Source: GCA-2697345 sp002697345
GTDB taxonomy: Bacteria; Pseudomonadota; Alphaproteobacteria; Rhodobacterales; Rhodobacteraceae
Direction of reading: 5' to 3'
NCBI GenBank assembly: GCA_943787605.1
Contig: CALSNB010000001.1
Coordinates: 1,798,001 to 1,862,000 of the forward strand
DNA length: 64,000 nucleotides
Shown here: positions 10,204 to 20,075 of the stretch, piece by piece
How the letters are laid out: every line of letters begins with the position of its first letter
How positions within the stretch are numbered: position 1 is the first letter of the stretch
The notes under the pieces: model-generated
What the model was told of the DNA's origin: nothing
What the model saw: only the letters and a program-made list of their open reading frames with translations
Databases searched by the model: none
Made by a program: the position numbers and the translations under genes

Positions 10204-11017
10204 GTGTTAGATAAATCAAAAGCGAAGAGTGAGGCTATTAAAATTATGGCGGCCTTGGATGAATCTAAACAAATTGATTTAATTTCTAAATATTTAACTA
10301 CGTTAACAGTTCAAGATGCTTATGTATTGCTCAAGAAATTGAGTATCTAAGGGCAGACAGAAAAGAGTATACTGTTGGATTAAAGGTGGGTTTCACAAAT
10401 CGAAATATTTGGAAAGAGTATAATGCTTCCTCCCCCATTGTTGGAGCCATTTATAACACCACTGTTAAGATGATTGACAAAACCTTCTCTATAGATGGAC
10501 TATCAGAACCTAAAATAGAGCCAGAAATTATTTTTAAGTTAAAAAAGACTCCAAAAGCTGACATGAGTAATGAAGAATTAATAGACTGTGTTTCTCATGT
10601 TTCGCATGGATTTGAAATTGTGCACTCTATCTTTAAAAATTGGCAGTTTACACCGTGGATACTATAGCTGCCTTTGGATTACATGGGGCTTTATTATGTG
10701 GTCCGTTTGTTGAGATATTAAAAGTAGAAAAAAGTATATGGCTTGAAGAGCTATCTAGCTTTAATATTACTTTGTCCTGTAATGGAAAGGAGGTAGATAA
10801 AGGTCATGCTTCAAACGTTCTTGATGTTGGGCCGTTAGAGGCACTTCGGCATATTTTACTAGATAACAAAAATTTAGGACGTCAGGTCATTCTTAATCCT
10901 GGAGATTTAGTTACTACTGGCACATTGACAGGGGCTTTTAGTATTAAGGGTGACGAAGTATGGAGTACAGAGTTACATGGTATTAGACTTAGAGGTATAG
11001 AGGTTAAGTTTAATTAA
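10204..11017 (+). pseudogene. 2-keto-4-pentenoate hydratase / fumarylacetoacetate hydrolase family, two frameshifts
   Basis: Three frames join into about 270 residues. The middle part has LKVGFTNRNIWKEY and IEPEIIFKLKK, matching the region around the acidic metal ligands of the MhpD/HpaH hydratases. The last part has VDTIAAFGLHGALLCGP, ILDNKNLGRQVILNPGDLVTTGTLTGAF, typical of the family (usually hydration of 2-oxo-pent-4-enoate-like products of ring cleavage, or decarboxylation of oxalocrotonate). The breaks lie near 10330 and 10655; in both, one base appears to be missing. Start is GTG with AAAGG upstream. It sits next to other catabolic genes, but no ring-cleavage genes are seen. The substrate is unknown. 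Confidence 0.65.
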
Positions 11018-11083
11018 TTACCTCAAAAAAATAACTATTTTAGTACTCCTATGTGTTTCTAAATAGTTCATAATAGCCTCATA

Positions 11084-12400
11084 CTAGTATATAGTTTTTT
11101 TTACTAACAATGAGGCCGCTCTATCCAGGGAAATATCTTTTTCGTAAATCATCTCTTTAGAAACAGAATCAACTTCCAAACCTACAGCACCAGCAGCAAT
11201 AGCTATATTTTTAGCATGCAAAGTCATATGACCCCTTTGAATACCTTCTGTTGCTAACGCGCGAAGTGCACCCAGATTTTGAGCTAATCCAACAGCAGCA
11301 AGAACTTGTCCAAACTCACTGGAAGAGCGAACACCTAATAAATTTATACATGATTTTGAAGTAGGGTGTGTTGCTGTTGCTCCACCAACTAACCCTACCG
11401 CCATAGGTATTTCTATTGATCCAAGTAAGCACCCAAAGTCATCTATTTCCCAATTTGTTAAAGAAGAATATCGACCGTCTCTGGCTGCCCATGCATGTGC
11501 GCCTGCTTCAATTGCTCGCCAATCGTTTCCTGTCGCTAAAATAACAGAATCAATTCCATTCATAATACCCTTATTATGGGTGGCTGCTCGGTAGGGGTCC
11601 ACTTCTGCGAGAGCACAGGCCTCAACAATTCCGTTAGCAACTTCCTCACCAGAGAAATGGCGATAGCCTAACTTTGAGAAGGGTATTTTTACAGATGCCT
11701 TTGCAAGTCGCTTATCAGCTAAATTAGATAAGATTCTTAATCGTACACGGCCACCAGTAATTTTTTCTATCAGGGGAGATACTGTCTCAGCCATTGTATT
11801 GACAGTATTTGCGCCCATTGCGTCACGCACATCTACTAAGAGGTGTAAAACAATCATTGGACCAACCTTAGTATCACTAAAAGAGTGAACTTCAACTGCT
11901 TTGCATCCACCTCCCAACTTAATTAAAGTTTTATCCTTTGAGTTTGCTAATTTAATGATCTGTGCCTCAAACTTTTTTAGACTTAACTTCGCTTTCTCAC
12001 TCTCAGCTACATCTAGAATTTGGATTTGAGCCCTCATTATTGGCTCATCACTAGAAGCTGTAAAACCTCCAGAACTTCTAATTATCTTTGCCATATTAGA
12101 GGCTGCTGCAACTACAGATGGTTCTTCTATAGCCATCGGGATTAGATAATCTTTAAGATTTACTCTAAAGTTTGTTGCAATACCTAAGGGTATTTCAATT
12201 TTCCCTATTACATTTTCAATCATTACATTTGCGGCGTTTAACGGTAAGCGGTTTGGTTCTGATAAGTTTAATAACTCATAATTAGAAAGATGGGTTATTT
12301 TTGATATGTGATGGATTCTCTCGGAAGGAGAAAGATTCCTAAAATTCTCTATTACAGAGGTTGCAGAGCCTTTTAGACCTATCTCTTTGGTATTAGACAT
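11084..12400 (-). CDS. mvaA: hydroxymethylglutaryl-CoA reductase, class II (degradative type)
   Basis: This 438-residue protein matches the bacterial class II HMG-CoA reductases (type member: Pseudomonas mevalonii MvaA), which interconvert mevalonate and HMG-CoA. Visible motifs are ENVIGKIEIPLGIA with the catalytic Glu, VDVRDAMGANTVNTMAE, ATHNKGIMNGID with the catalytic Lys region, and GHMTLHAKNIA near the C-terminus with the catalytic His. It is intact and read against its neighbours. No other mevalonate-pathway gene (kinases, synthase) is in the window, so it may work in breakdown of mevalonate or of HMG-CoA-forming substrates rather than isoprenoid synthesis. Direction and cofactor cannot be read from sequence. 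Confidence 0.88.
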   Translation of the reverse strand: MSNTKEIGLKGSATSVIENFRNLSPSERIHHISKITHLSNYELLNLSEPNRLPLNAANVMIENVIGKIEIPLGIATNFRVNLKDYLIPMAIEEPSVVAAASNMAKIIRSSGGFTASSDEPIMRAQIQILDVAESEKAKLSLKKFEAQIIKLANSKDKTLIKLGGGCKAVEVHSFSDTKVGPMIVLHLLVDVRDAMGANTVNTMAETVSPLIEKITGGRVRLRILSNLADKRLAKASVKIPFSKLGYRHFSGEEVANGIVEACALAEVDPYRAATHNKGIMNGIDSVILATGNDWRAIEAGAHAWAARDGRYSSLTNWEIDDFGCLLGSIEIPMAVGLVGGATATHPTSKSCINLLGVRSSSEFGQVLAAVGLAQNLGALRALATEGIQRGHMTLHAKNIAIAAGAVGLEVDSVSKEMIYEKDISLDRAASLLVKKTIY

Positions 12401-12545
12401 GAAAACTTCCTTAAATTATAATTAATTATTCTTTTAGTCTTATTATAGGTAAATTTAGAAAATTTAAAGATTGTTAGTATATCGAAACCTAACTAGATTT
12501 TAACTATAAACAGATGATGGGTAATATGTTGAAAATGGTAATGCT

Positions 12546-14052
12546 ATGAATTTAGCGAACTGGTTAGTAGATATAGCGGATAAGCATCCCAAAAAAGAAG
12601 CTTTATTAAAGGGAGAGTACTGTAGTGCCGATTATGCTACTTTTAGGGCTAGATCATCCTCTATTTCAGATTATTTGGAAAAAGTATTAGGACTTAAAAA
12701 AGGTGATAGAGTTGCAATTTTTTTGGCTAATTCAACAGAATATCTAGAAATCATTTATGCTGTTTGGTTTTTAGGGGGAGTTGTAGTTCCCATTAATTCA
12801 AAACTTCATATAGATGAAGCTTTATGGATTATAAACGACTCTGGTTCTAAAGCTCTTTTTACAGATAAAAAAAGCATGTTTAATGGTCAGGAATATACAC
12901 AATTAAAACTTACAGTCATTTCAACTACAGAGAAGAGTTTTTTTAAATTATATTCGTTTTCGTCAAATCGAAGTCCTGTAAAAATAAGTAAAAATGATCT
13001 AGTATGGTTATTTTACACATCCGGTACTACTGGAAGTCCTAAAGGTGTAATGCTTTCATCTAAAAACTTACAGGCTATGGTCGAAGGTTACTTGTCCGAT
13101 GTGGACTCTGTAAGTTCCTCTGATACCGCATTGTATTCGGCCCCGATGTCTCACGGTGCGGGTTTGTATAATGTAATATTTGTTAAGCTTGGAGCCAGAC
13201 ATTCAGTTCCTATTTCAGGTAGGTTTGATCCACTAGAAGTTCTTAAGTTAAGCTTAAAGTTAAAAAGTGTTTGTATGTTTTTAGCTCCAACCATGGTTAA
13301 TAGATTGGTAAGACAAGCCGAAAAAAGTATGAGTTCTGCTGAAGGTATTAGAACTATCATCTATGGGGGAGGCCCAATGTATCTCGCAGACATTATTCAT
13401 GCTGTAAAAATCATGGGCCCACGATTTGTACAAATATTTGGTCAAGGCGAGTGCCCCATGGCTATTTCCGCACTAAAAAGAGATGAAATTTCGGATAGAG
13501 AGAGCTGGAATTGGAGAGAGCGAGTATCTAGCGTTGGAAGAAAACAAAGCGTAGTAGATGTTGCTATAAAAGACCCTAATGGAAATGTGCTTCCAGTAAA
13601 TCACATTGGAGAAATATGTGTTTATGGCGCCCCAGTAATGTTAGGGTATTGGAACAACCCTACTGCAACAGAAAGTACCTTAATTGATGGATGGTTAAAA
13701 ACTGGAGACTTGGGACGTATTGATTCCAATGGGTATATTATGTTGGAAGGTAGATCTAAAGATTTGATAATTTCTGGTGGTTCAAATATCTATCCAAGGG
13801 AGGTGGAGGATGTTCTTCTTCAATGTCCAAATGTATTTGAGGCCTCTGTTGTCGGAAAAATAGATCCTGAATGGGGTGAGATTGTAGTCGCATTTATTGT
13901 TGGAACAGAAATAACTTTTGATGATTTAGACTCTATTTTGTATTGAAAAAATATCTCGATTCAAGAGACCAAGAGAATACATATTTTTAGATTCCTTACC
14001 TAAAAACAATTACGGAAAAATACTGAAAAAAGAATTAAGAAATTTATTATAG
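12546..14052 (+). CDS. acyl-CoA synthetase (AMP-forming), one frameshift near the C-terminus
   Basis: The adenylate-forming enzyme core is clear: the P-loop LFYTSGTTGSPKGVMLS, YGGGPMY, the adenine-binding FGQGECPMA, and LKTGDLGRIDSNGYIMLEGRSKDLIISGGSNIYPREVE. It activates a carboxylic acid to its CoA ester. The frame stops at 13946, but one surplus T near 13942 hides the expected tail, which continues KISRFKRPREYIFLDSLPKNNYGKILKKELR with the catalytic lysine in NYGKILK and ends at 14052. The repaired length is about 501 residues, normal for the family. The neighbouring HMG-CoA reductase and enolase-superfamily gene suggest a shared catabolic block; the acid substrate is unknown. Confidence 0.82.
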
Positions 14053-14159
14053 AGAAAGAGAATATGAAGTTATAAATGAATACATTTTTTTAAATTGTAA
14101 TAAAAAAAGCCTTAGTGGTATCAATAAATTTAAGATAGAAAAGAAAGGAATAAAGACTA

Positions 14160-15290
14160 ATGATAATCACCGATATTAAGGCTACTCCACTGATTGTTCC
14201 CTATAAAGAGCCGTACTATTGGGCGCAGGGAGTTATCGATGGTGCGGGGGTGTTACTTGTTGAAATTAAAACAGACACTGGTTTAATAGGGTATGGAGAA
14301 AGTATTTCAACACCGTCTCCACAAGGTGTTCATTGCTTTTATAAATGAAGCATCAAAATTTTTAATTGGAGAAAACCCTTTTCACATTTCGAAGCTTATG
14401 GATAAGGTTTATCATGCTCTGTTCCAAGCTAGAGGGACTTGTAGTTCTCCACGATTTGGAGCTCAAGTGATGGCAGGGCTTGAGATGGCTCTTTGGGATA
14501 TCGTGGGAAAAGCGTATGAGTGCCCAGTAAATCATTTTTTTGGTGGAGCAGTACGTGATGAAATCAGTTATTTTGGGTTTCCTCAGGGTAAGAGCCCTAA
14601 AGAAATTGCTGCTAACGCCAAAATTTTTGCTGAGAAGGGTCATGATGTAATCTATATTAAAGTAGGTACTGGAGTTAAAAATGATATAGAAATTATAAAG
14701 GCAGTTCGGTTGGCAATTGGACCTAATAAAAGATTACGAGTGGATCCAAATGAGCACTGGGGTGCCTTTGAAATGAGGCAAATTCTTCCTGAAGTTGTAG
14801 ATTGCAACATAGAATGCATTGAACAACCAACTCATTGTGAGAGTATTTCAGCTTTAAGGCAGGCCCGCAATCAGTGTTCGATTCCAATTGCGGCAGACCA
14901 GTTAGTATTTACTCCACAAGACTGTTTCGATGTCTGTAAAGAAGAAGCAGCAGATCTGATTGTTTTGGGCTTGCATGAAACAGGAGGCCTTAATAAATTT
15001 GTAACATGCGGTAGAATTGCAGAAACAGCTCGGATAAATATAAATATCCACGGGCTTTATGAAACAGGAATTACTACATGTGCGGCCAATCAAGTAGCCT
15101 CTGTTTTACCCAATTTGGATGATGGAAATCAATTTATGAATCATTTTCTAGAATGGGATATTATTGACAACTCAATCCTTGATTTAAAAATGGAAAAATG
15201 ACAGTTCTTTCTGGTTCTGGATTGGGTTTCGAAATTAATCACGAAAATGTCAATAAGGCTCACGAGCTCTACTTAGCATCAATTTTGTGA
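14160..15290 (+). pseudogene. enolase-superfamily enzyme (mandelate racemase / muconate lactonizing type), two frameshifts
   Basis: The N-terminal capping domain starts MIITDIKATPLIVPYKEPYYW. The barrel shows LEMALWDIVGKA, YIKVGTG with the Lys strand, and the metal ligands in RVDPNEHW, CIEQPTHCE and IAADQ, with a possible catalytic His in NIHGLYETG. Members abstract an alpha proton from a carboxylate to racemise or dehydrate it. Breaks lie near 14331 (one base surplus) and in an A run near 15190 (one base short). Beyond the second, the usual tail SGSGLGFEINHENV is restored and ends at 15290, about 376 residues in all. The subgroup and substrate cannot be assigned by eye. Confidence 0.72.
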
Positions 15291-15317
15291 TTGATAATTT
15301 ATATTCTCTATCACTAC

Positions 15318-16850
15318 TTAAATGAGGCCGAGGCCTATAGCGACCAAAGTTCCAAAAAAGGCTCCCATCACGAAGAAATTTAAAGGTTTTTTACTTTTAT
15401 ACGAAGTTTGTTTTTGTTTGGAACTATTAGCTTGGTCATTTAAAAAAGCTTCCATTAATTTTGGGAGTTTTGGTCCAAACCTAGCCATCACTTTCCCAGT
15501 TTTTATTATATCATTAAGGAGTGCTTTTGGCCCAACACTTTTGTTGATGTAGTCTTGTACAACTGGTTGGGCAACCTCCCAGATATTAATTTGAGGGTAC
15601 AGCGATCTGCAGACCCCCTCCACCACAATCATAGTTCGTTGTAATAAAATTAATTCAGTTCTAGTTTCCATTCCAAAACGTTGGGTAACCTCAAATAAAT
15701 ATGTTAGTAATTTACCCATAGAGATTTGATTGGCATCCATTCCAAATATTGGTTCTCCGGCAGCGCGTAATGCTTGTGAAAATTCATTTATATCTTGATC
15801 ATTTGAGACATAGCCAGCTTCAAAATGGACTTCTGCAACCCTCATGTAGTCTTTTTTTATAAATCCAATGAGTATTTCTGCATAAACTCGACGAGTGTAT
15901 TCGTCTATTCTACCCATTATTCCAAAATCATAAGCAACTATATCACCTGATGAACTGATTTTCATATTTCCTTGATGTAGGTCTGCATGAAAGTACCCAT
16001 CATTTAGAGCTTGCCGTAAGAAGACTTGCAGTAAACGTTCACTTAAAACTTTCTTATTATGTCCTGCATTACTTATAGCTTCCGTATCGCCAAAAGGGAT
16101 TCCACTAACCCAGTCCATAGTCAGTACCCTCCTAGAGGTGTAAAAAAAATGAGTTTTGGGAACACTAAAGCCAACATCTTGGCTGGCTGTTGATTTATAC
16201 TCCCCAGCGGCAGCGGCCTCTAACTTCAAATCGAGCTCACCTTGGACTACATAGTCAAAATGTTTAATTACTTCTGTGGGTTTTAGTCTCCTTGCAGAAG
16301 GAGAGATAAGTTCAATAATTTTTGCAGCTAAGTAAAATGCATCTATGTCTTTTCGGAAGGCTTTTTCTATTCCAGGTCTTAAAACTTTAATAGCAACCAA
16401 TTCATTAGTATCTACTATTTTTGCCTTATGCACTTGAGCAATTGAAGCTGCTGCAACGGGATCAGAAAAATTACTAAATAACTTATCTACTGGTTTGCCT
16501 AGTTCAGACTCAATTGTTTTTTTTGCTATTTCTGAAGAAAATGGTGGAAGCCTGTCTTGAAGTACTCGTAGTTGCTTTGCTAAGGCATCGCCAACCACAT
16601 CTGGCCTGGTTGATAAGATCTGTCCAAACTTTATGTAAGCAGGACCAAGAGCAGTAAGTGCGCGTGTTGCGGGAGGTAAATTTAAATCTCCTTTTAGACC
16701 AAACCATTTGAACGGCCACCCAAGAACTCTGGCCAAAATTCTTAGAGAAGTAGGGGCACTAAACGCATCTAATATAACGTGCATTGCCCCTGTGCGTTCT
16801 AAGGTCGCTCCGGTCCTAACCAATCTCCAAATGTTGTGTGGACCTCTCAT
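15318..16850 (-). CDS. ubiB: UbiB, ubiquinone biosynthesis atypical kinase/ATPase
   Basis: This 510-residue ABC1/ADCK-family protein is needed for aerobic ubiquinone synthesis. Signatures are the KxGQ motif (ALGPAYIKFGQILSTRPD), the alanine-rich loop PVAAASIAQVHKA in place of a normal P-loop, ELVAIKVLRPG, YFHADLHQGNM and VAYDFGIMGR. The C-terminus has a hydrophobic helix (NFFVMGAFFGTLVAIGLGLI) that would anchor it at the membrane. Its ATG directly follows the stop of ubiE (TAAATG), so the two are co-transcribed and probably translationally coupled. Confidence 0.93.
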   Translation of the reverse strand: MRGPHNIWRLVRTGATLERTGAMHVILDAFSAPTSLRILARVLGWPFKWFGLKGDLNLPPATRALTALGPAYIKFGQILSTRPDVVGDALAKQLRVLQDRLPPFSSEIAKKTIESELGKPVDKLFSNFSDPVAAASIAQVHKAKIVDTNELVAIKVLRPGIEKAFRKDIDAFYLAAKIIELISPSARRLKPTEVIKHFDYVVQGELDLKLEAAAAGEYKSTASQDVGFSVPKTHFFYTSRRVLTMDWVSGIPFGDTEAISNAGHNKKVLSERLLQVFLRQALNDGYFHADLHQGNMKISSSGDIVAYDFGIMGRIDEYTRRVYAEILIGFIKKDYMRVAEVHFEAGYVSNDQDINEFSQALRAAGEPIFGMDANQISMGKLLTYLFEVTQRFGMETRTELILLQRTMIVVEGVCRSLYPQINIWEVAQPVVQDYINKSVGPKALLNDIIKTGKVMARFGPKLPKLMEAFLNDQANSSKQKQTSYKSKKPLNFFVMGAFFGTLVAIGLGLI

Positions 16851-17603
16851 TTATATTTTCCATCCCGAATGTAACGCTGCAACACCAAAGGTCAAATTAC
16901 GAAACTTTACGTTCTCAAACCCCGCTTCGGTGATCATGTTAGCAAAAGATACTTGGTCTGGGAATTTCCTTATCGATTCGACTAAATATTGGTAACTATC
17001 TTTATCCCCAACCACTATTTCGCCGATTTTTGGGATTACATTAAAAGAATATAGGTCGTATGCTTTTTGCATCATCGGATTTGGTAATTTTGAGAACTCT
17101 AAAATCATGATTCTTCCCCCAGGTTTGAGCACCCTAAAAGCTTCTGATAATGCCTTATCTATTTTTGTAATATTTCGTATGCCAAAACTAATAGTATAAA
17201 TATCAAAGGTATTTTTTTTGAATGGTAATGCCATTGCATCACCTACCACCCACCTCATTCTAGAGCTAAGTGAGCTATTAGTAATTCTTTTTGTTCCCTC
17301 CTGAAGCATAGATTCTGTCATATCAAGAATAGTTGCGTTTCCACTTTTTGCCTGGTTTAAAAAACGAGTGGCTATATCCCCTGTTCCCCCGGCAACATCT
17401 AAAAGGTTTTGATTTTCTTTAGGTGCTAGCCAATTGATCAGGGTATTTTTCCAAACCCTATGTATCCCAACAGACATTAAGTCATTCATAACATCATATT
17501 TTGAGGAGACATTATTGAACACCTCTTTAACTAAACCTGACTTATTTTCCTCAGGTACGTTTTGGTAACCAAAATGTGTATGCGCACTTTTTCTCTCAGA
17601 CAT
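16851..17603 (-). CDS. ubiE: UbiE, demethylmenaquinone/2-methoxy-benzoquinol C-methyltransferase
   Basis: The 250-residue SAM-dependent methyltransferase carries out the C-methylation step in ubiquinone synthesis. Visible are the family start HFGYQNVPEENKSGLVKEVF, VSSKYDVMNDLMSVGIHRVWK, the SAM motif NLLDVAGGTGDIATRF, FDIYTISFGIRNITKID and GGRIMILEFS. It is the first gene of the ubiE-ubiB pair and is transcribed divergently from mutM, with 86 bases between them for both promoters. This arrangement is common in alphaproteobacteria. Confidence 0.95.
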   Translation of the reverse strand: MSERKSAHTHFGYQNVPEENKSGLVKEVFNNVSSKYDVMNDLMSVGIHRVWKNTLINWLAPKENQNLLDVAGGTGDIATRFLNQAKSGNATILDMTESMLQEGTKRITNSSLSSRMRWVVGDAMALPFKKNTFDIYTISFGIRNITKIDKALSEAFRVLKPGGRIMILEFSKLPNPMMQKAYDLYSFNVIPKIGEIVVGDKDSYQYLVESIRKFPDQVSFANMITEAGFENVKFRNLTFGVAALHSGWKI

Positions 17604-17689
17604 GTCACTTCGCTATTTAAATTAACAACCCTCTTTATAGTTCTCCACGGCGAGGATACAATGCATCAGGTAAAACTTATGGAGAGAAA

Positions 17690-18542
17690 ATGCCCGAATT
17701 ACCTGAAGTAGAGACTGTCTGTAGTGGATTAAGGCCAGCTATGGATGGAAATATTATAAATAAGTTAGAGCTTCGAAGAAACGATTTGAGGTGGCCTTTT
17801 CCTAAAGACATGGCAGATAGAGCAAATGGTAATAGAGTAATAGGTGTCCGAAGACGAGCGAAATACATATTAATTGACTTAAGCTCAGATCAGACAATCA
17901 TAATTCACTTAGGAATGTCGGGAAGAATTTTAATTGATACTACTAATAAAGGAATTTTTAATTACAATTCCAATATATTTGAAAAACACGACCATGTGAT
18001 TTTTTATATGCAGAATGGAACCCTTATTACTTTTAATGATGCACGTCGATTTGGTGCGATGGACATGGCGCCAACTAAAGCCCTAGACAAACATTGGCTT
18101 TTAAAGCGTTTAGGACCTGAGCCATTAGGAAACGGCTTGAATGCGGAGTATTTGTTTAATCGTTTTAAGAATAAAAATACTTCTATAAAAACCACACTTC
18201 TTGATCAACTAATTGTAGCTGGACTGGGTAATATATACGTTTGTGAAATTTTGTTTAGTTCGGGTGTTTCACCACAAAAAAATACTAATAAATTAAAAAT
18301 GAAAGAAATTGAAAGATTAGTTAAATTTATTAGATCTGTTTTAATTGAGGCAATTCGAGGCGGGGGGATCATCATTGAAAGATCATCGTCAAACTAATGG
18401 TGAACTAGGTTACTTTCAGCATAACTTTGCTGTATATGGTCGTGAGGGTGAAAATTGCGTTAACGATAATTGTCCAACTATCATAAAAAGAGTAATTCAA
18501 TCAGGCAGATCAACTTTTTATTGTTCAAACTGTCAAAGGTAA
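17690..18542 (+). CDS. mutM: formamidopyrimidine-DNA glycosylase, one frameshift
   Basis: MutM removes oxidised purines such as 8-oxoguanine. It begins MPELPEVETV, with catalytic Pro2 and Glu3 once Met is removed. IHLGMSGR with the catalytic Lys-type loop, NDARRFGAMD and AGLGNIYVCEILF follow. At 18361 a run of six G shifts the frame; with five G the sequence reads AIRGGGSSLKDHRQTNG and continues GELGYFQHNFAVYGREG to the zinc finger CVNDNC...CSNC, ending in QR. The repaired length of about 283 residues is normal. Overcalling of the G run is the likeliest explanation. Confidence 0.9.
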
Positions 18543-18599
18543 TTTGAATCTTAAAATATAACTGTTAAGTAAAGAGTTCAAAAATGTTAAGGGGATGAC

Positions 18600-19375
18600 A
18601 TGCCATATAAGACTATTATTACAGAAGTCCAAGATCATATAGGGTTAATTAGATTGAACAGACCAGACGCATTAAATTCTCTTAATGCTGAACTCATAAA
18701 AGAATTAGGAGACTCTTTAAGAGAGTTTGATGTAGTAATAAAGTTAGAGTGATTATTTTAACAGGCTCTGAAAAGGCTTTTGCTGCTGGTGCTGACATAA
18801 CTGAGATGGCAAAGAAAGACTTCAATTCAGTATCTAACGAAGACTTTATGGGGGACTTTCAAAATAATTTCTTAAGAATTCGCAAACCAATTATTGCGGC
18901 TGTTTCCGGATACGCTCTTGGTGGTGGTTGCGAACTTGCTATGATGTGTGATTTTATAATAGCGTCTGATAATGCTCAGTTTGGCCAACCTGAAATTAAT
19001 TTAGGTGTAATGGCAGGCTTGGGTGGTAGTCAAAGACTTACTCGTTTTATTGGAAAATCAAAATCTATGGATATGAACTTAACAGGACGCTTTATGAATA
19101 GTGATGAGGCTGAACGGTGCGGTTTAGTGAGTCAGGTTTTTCCAAAAAAGACTTTGATGAAAGAGGTTTTCGCAATAGCTGCAAAAATAGCTGAGAAACC
19201 ACTTACCTCTTCTAGGATGATTAAGGAGTCTGTTAACCGGAGTTTTGAAGTTTCTTTGAGTGAGGGATTGTTATTTGAAAGACGCCTATTCCATTCATTA
19301 TTTGCAACTGATGATCAGACAGAAGGAATGAATGCTTTTGTTGAAAAAAGAGAACCAAGATTTAGAGATAAATAA
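18600..19375 (+). CDS. enoyl-CoA hydratase / crotonase family, one frameshift
   Basis: The crotonase fold protein starts MPYKTIITEVQDHIGLIRLNRPDALN behind AAGGGG. About 44 codons in, one base is missing near 18735, after which RVIILTGSEKAFAAGADITEM continues to the end. Other motifs are KPIIAAVSGYALGGGCELAMMCDF (oxyanion hole), FGQPEINLGVMAGLGGSQRL with catalytic Glu, and GLVSQVFP. The repaired length is about 258 residues, normal for short-chain enoyl-CoA hydratase. It probably hydrates enoyl-CoA in beta-oxidation. Position between mutM and rpsT is a conserved alphaproteobacterial context. Confidence 0.88.
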
Positions 19376-19387
19376 CTAAGTTGTCCG

Positions 19388-19416
19388 TTGACTTGTCAAG
19401 TATGAAGGCTTAAAAG
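19388..19416 (+). promoter_or_regulatory. possible promoter of rpsT
   Basis: TTGACT is followed after 17 bases by TAAAAG, a good -35 with a modest -10, ending about 40 bases before the rpsT ATG. Confidence 0.3.
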
Positions 19417-19457
19417 CCTGACTTTAGCAATGTACTATCACAATCAGGAACATATAA

Positions 19458-19724
19458 ATGGCAAATTCGGCTCAGGCAAAAAAACGTGCTCGTCAGATAG
19501 AAAGACGAACAGAAGTAAACAAAGCACGTAGATCTAGAATAAGAACTTATTTGAAGAAAGTTGATGAAGCCTTAGAGTCGGGAGATAAGGGTATTGCTCA
19601 GCAAGCTCTCAAGGTTGTGCAACCAGAGTTGATGAGGGGTGTTTCCAAAGGCATAATGCACAAAAACACTGCTTCAAGGAAAATGTCTAGATTGTCTTCT
19701 AGAGTTAAGGCCCTAGTAGATTAG
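19458..19724 (+). CDS. rpsT: 30S ribosomal protein S20
   Basis: This basic 88-residue protein has the S20 pattern: MANSAQAKKRARQIERR, then NKARRSRIRTYLKKVDEAL, and KGIMHKNTASRKMSRLSSRVKAL. It binds 16S rRNA early in small-subunit assembly. It lies directly before the dnaA region and is followed by a hairpin with a U tract, so it appears to be a single-gene transcript. Confidence 0.97.
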   Translation: MANSAQAKKRARQIERRTEVNKARRSRIRTYLKKVDEALESGDKGIAQQALKVVQPELMRGVSKGIMHKNTASRKMSRLSSRVKALVD

Positions 19725-19757
19725 TAAGTCCATTTTAAGTATTTTAGCTATTATTCG

Positions 19758-19787
19758 ACGCGCCTCTTAGTGGGCGTGTTTTTTTTT
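19758..19787 (+). terminator. rho-independent terminator after rpsT
   Basis: ACGCGCC pairs with GGCGTGT (7 bp, one G-U pair) across an 8-base loop, followed at once by a run of nine T. Confidence 0.8.
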
Positions 19788-19917
19788 GCGTGACAAATTA
19801 ATCTAAAAAATAGATTCGATTGTTTTTTTTTACAGTCAAGAGCAAAGTTCACTTGATTGAACCTAGATACGATGTCACAAATTAACAAATTGAATTCATC
19901 TGGGGAGAGAATCAATC

Positions 19918-19983
19918 ATGGACGCTAGTTTTAGCGAGTATATGGGTATGTATACTAAAGCTAAGCATTTCGTAGGGCATTAA
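19918..19983 (+). CDS. possible 21-residue leader peptide upstream of dnaA
   Basis: A short frame (MDASFSEYMGMYTKAKHFVGH) begins with ATG about 10 bases after a strong GGGGAG ribosome site, which is better than the site before dnaA itself. The start of the frame contains a small inverted repeat, CGCTA-GTTT-TAGCG. It ends 92 bases before the dnaA ATG. I know of no described peptide here; a regulatory leader is inference, and chance is possible. Confidence 0.3.
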   Translation: MDASFSEYMGMYTKAKHFVGH

Positions 19984-20075
19984 GTCTGTCTAGGTTGAAT
20001 ATTCTTTAATTGATTTCAGTAAATACGGTGGTGTTTCTGCGGAAACATTATTTACAAGTTATTAATGGAATTTTT

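Noticed and set aside
19725..20075. Replication origin between rpsT and dnaA
   Set aside because: The gene order suggests a replication region, but I find no consensus DnaA boxes or AT-rich repeat set, so I do not call an origin.
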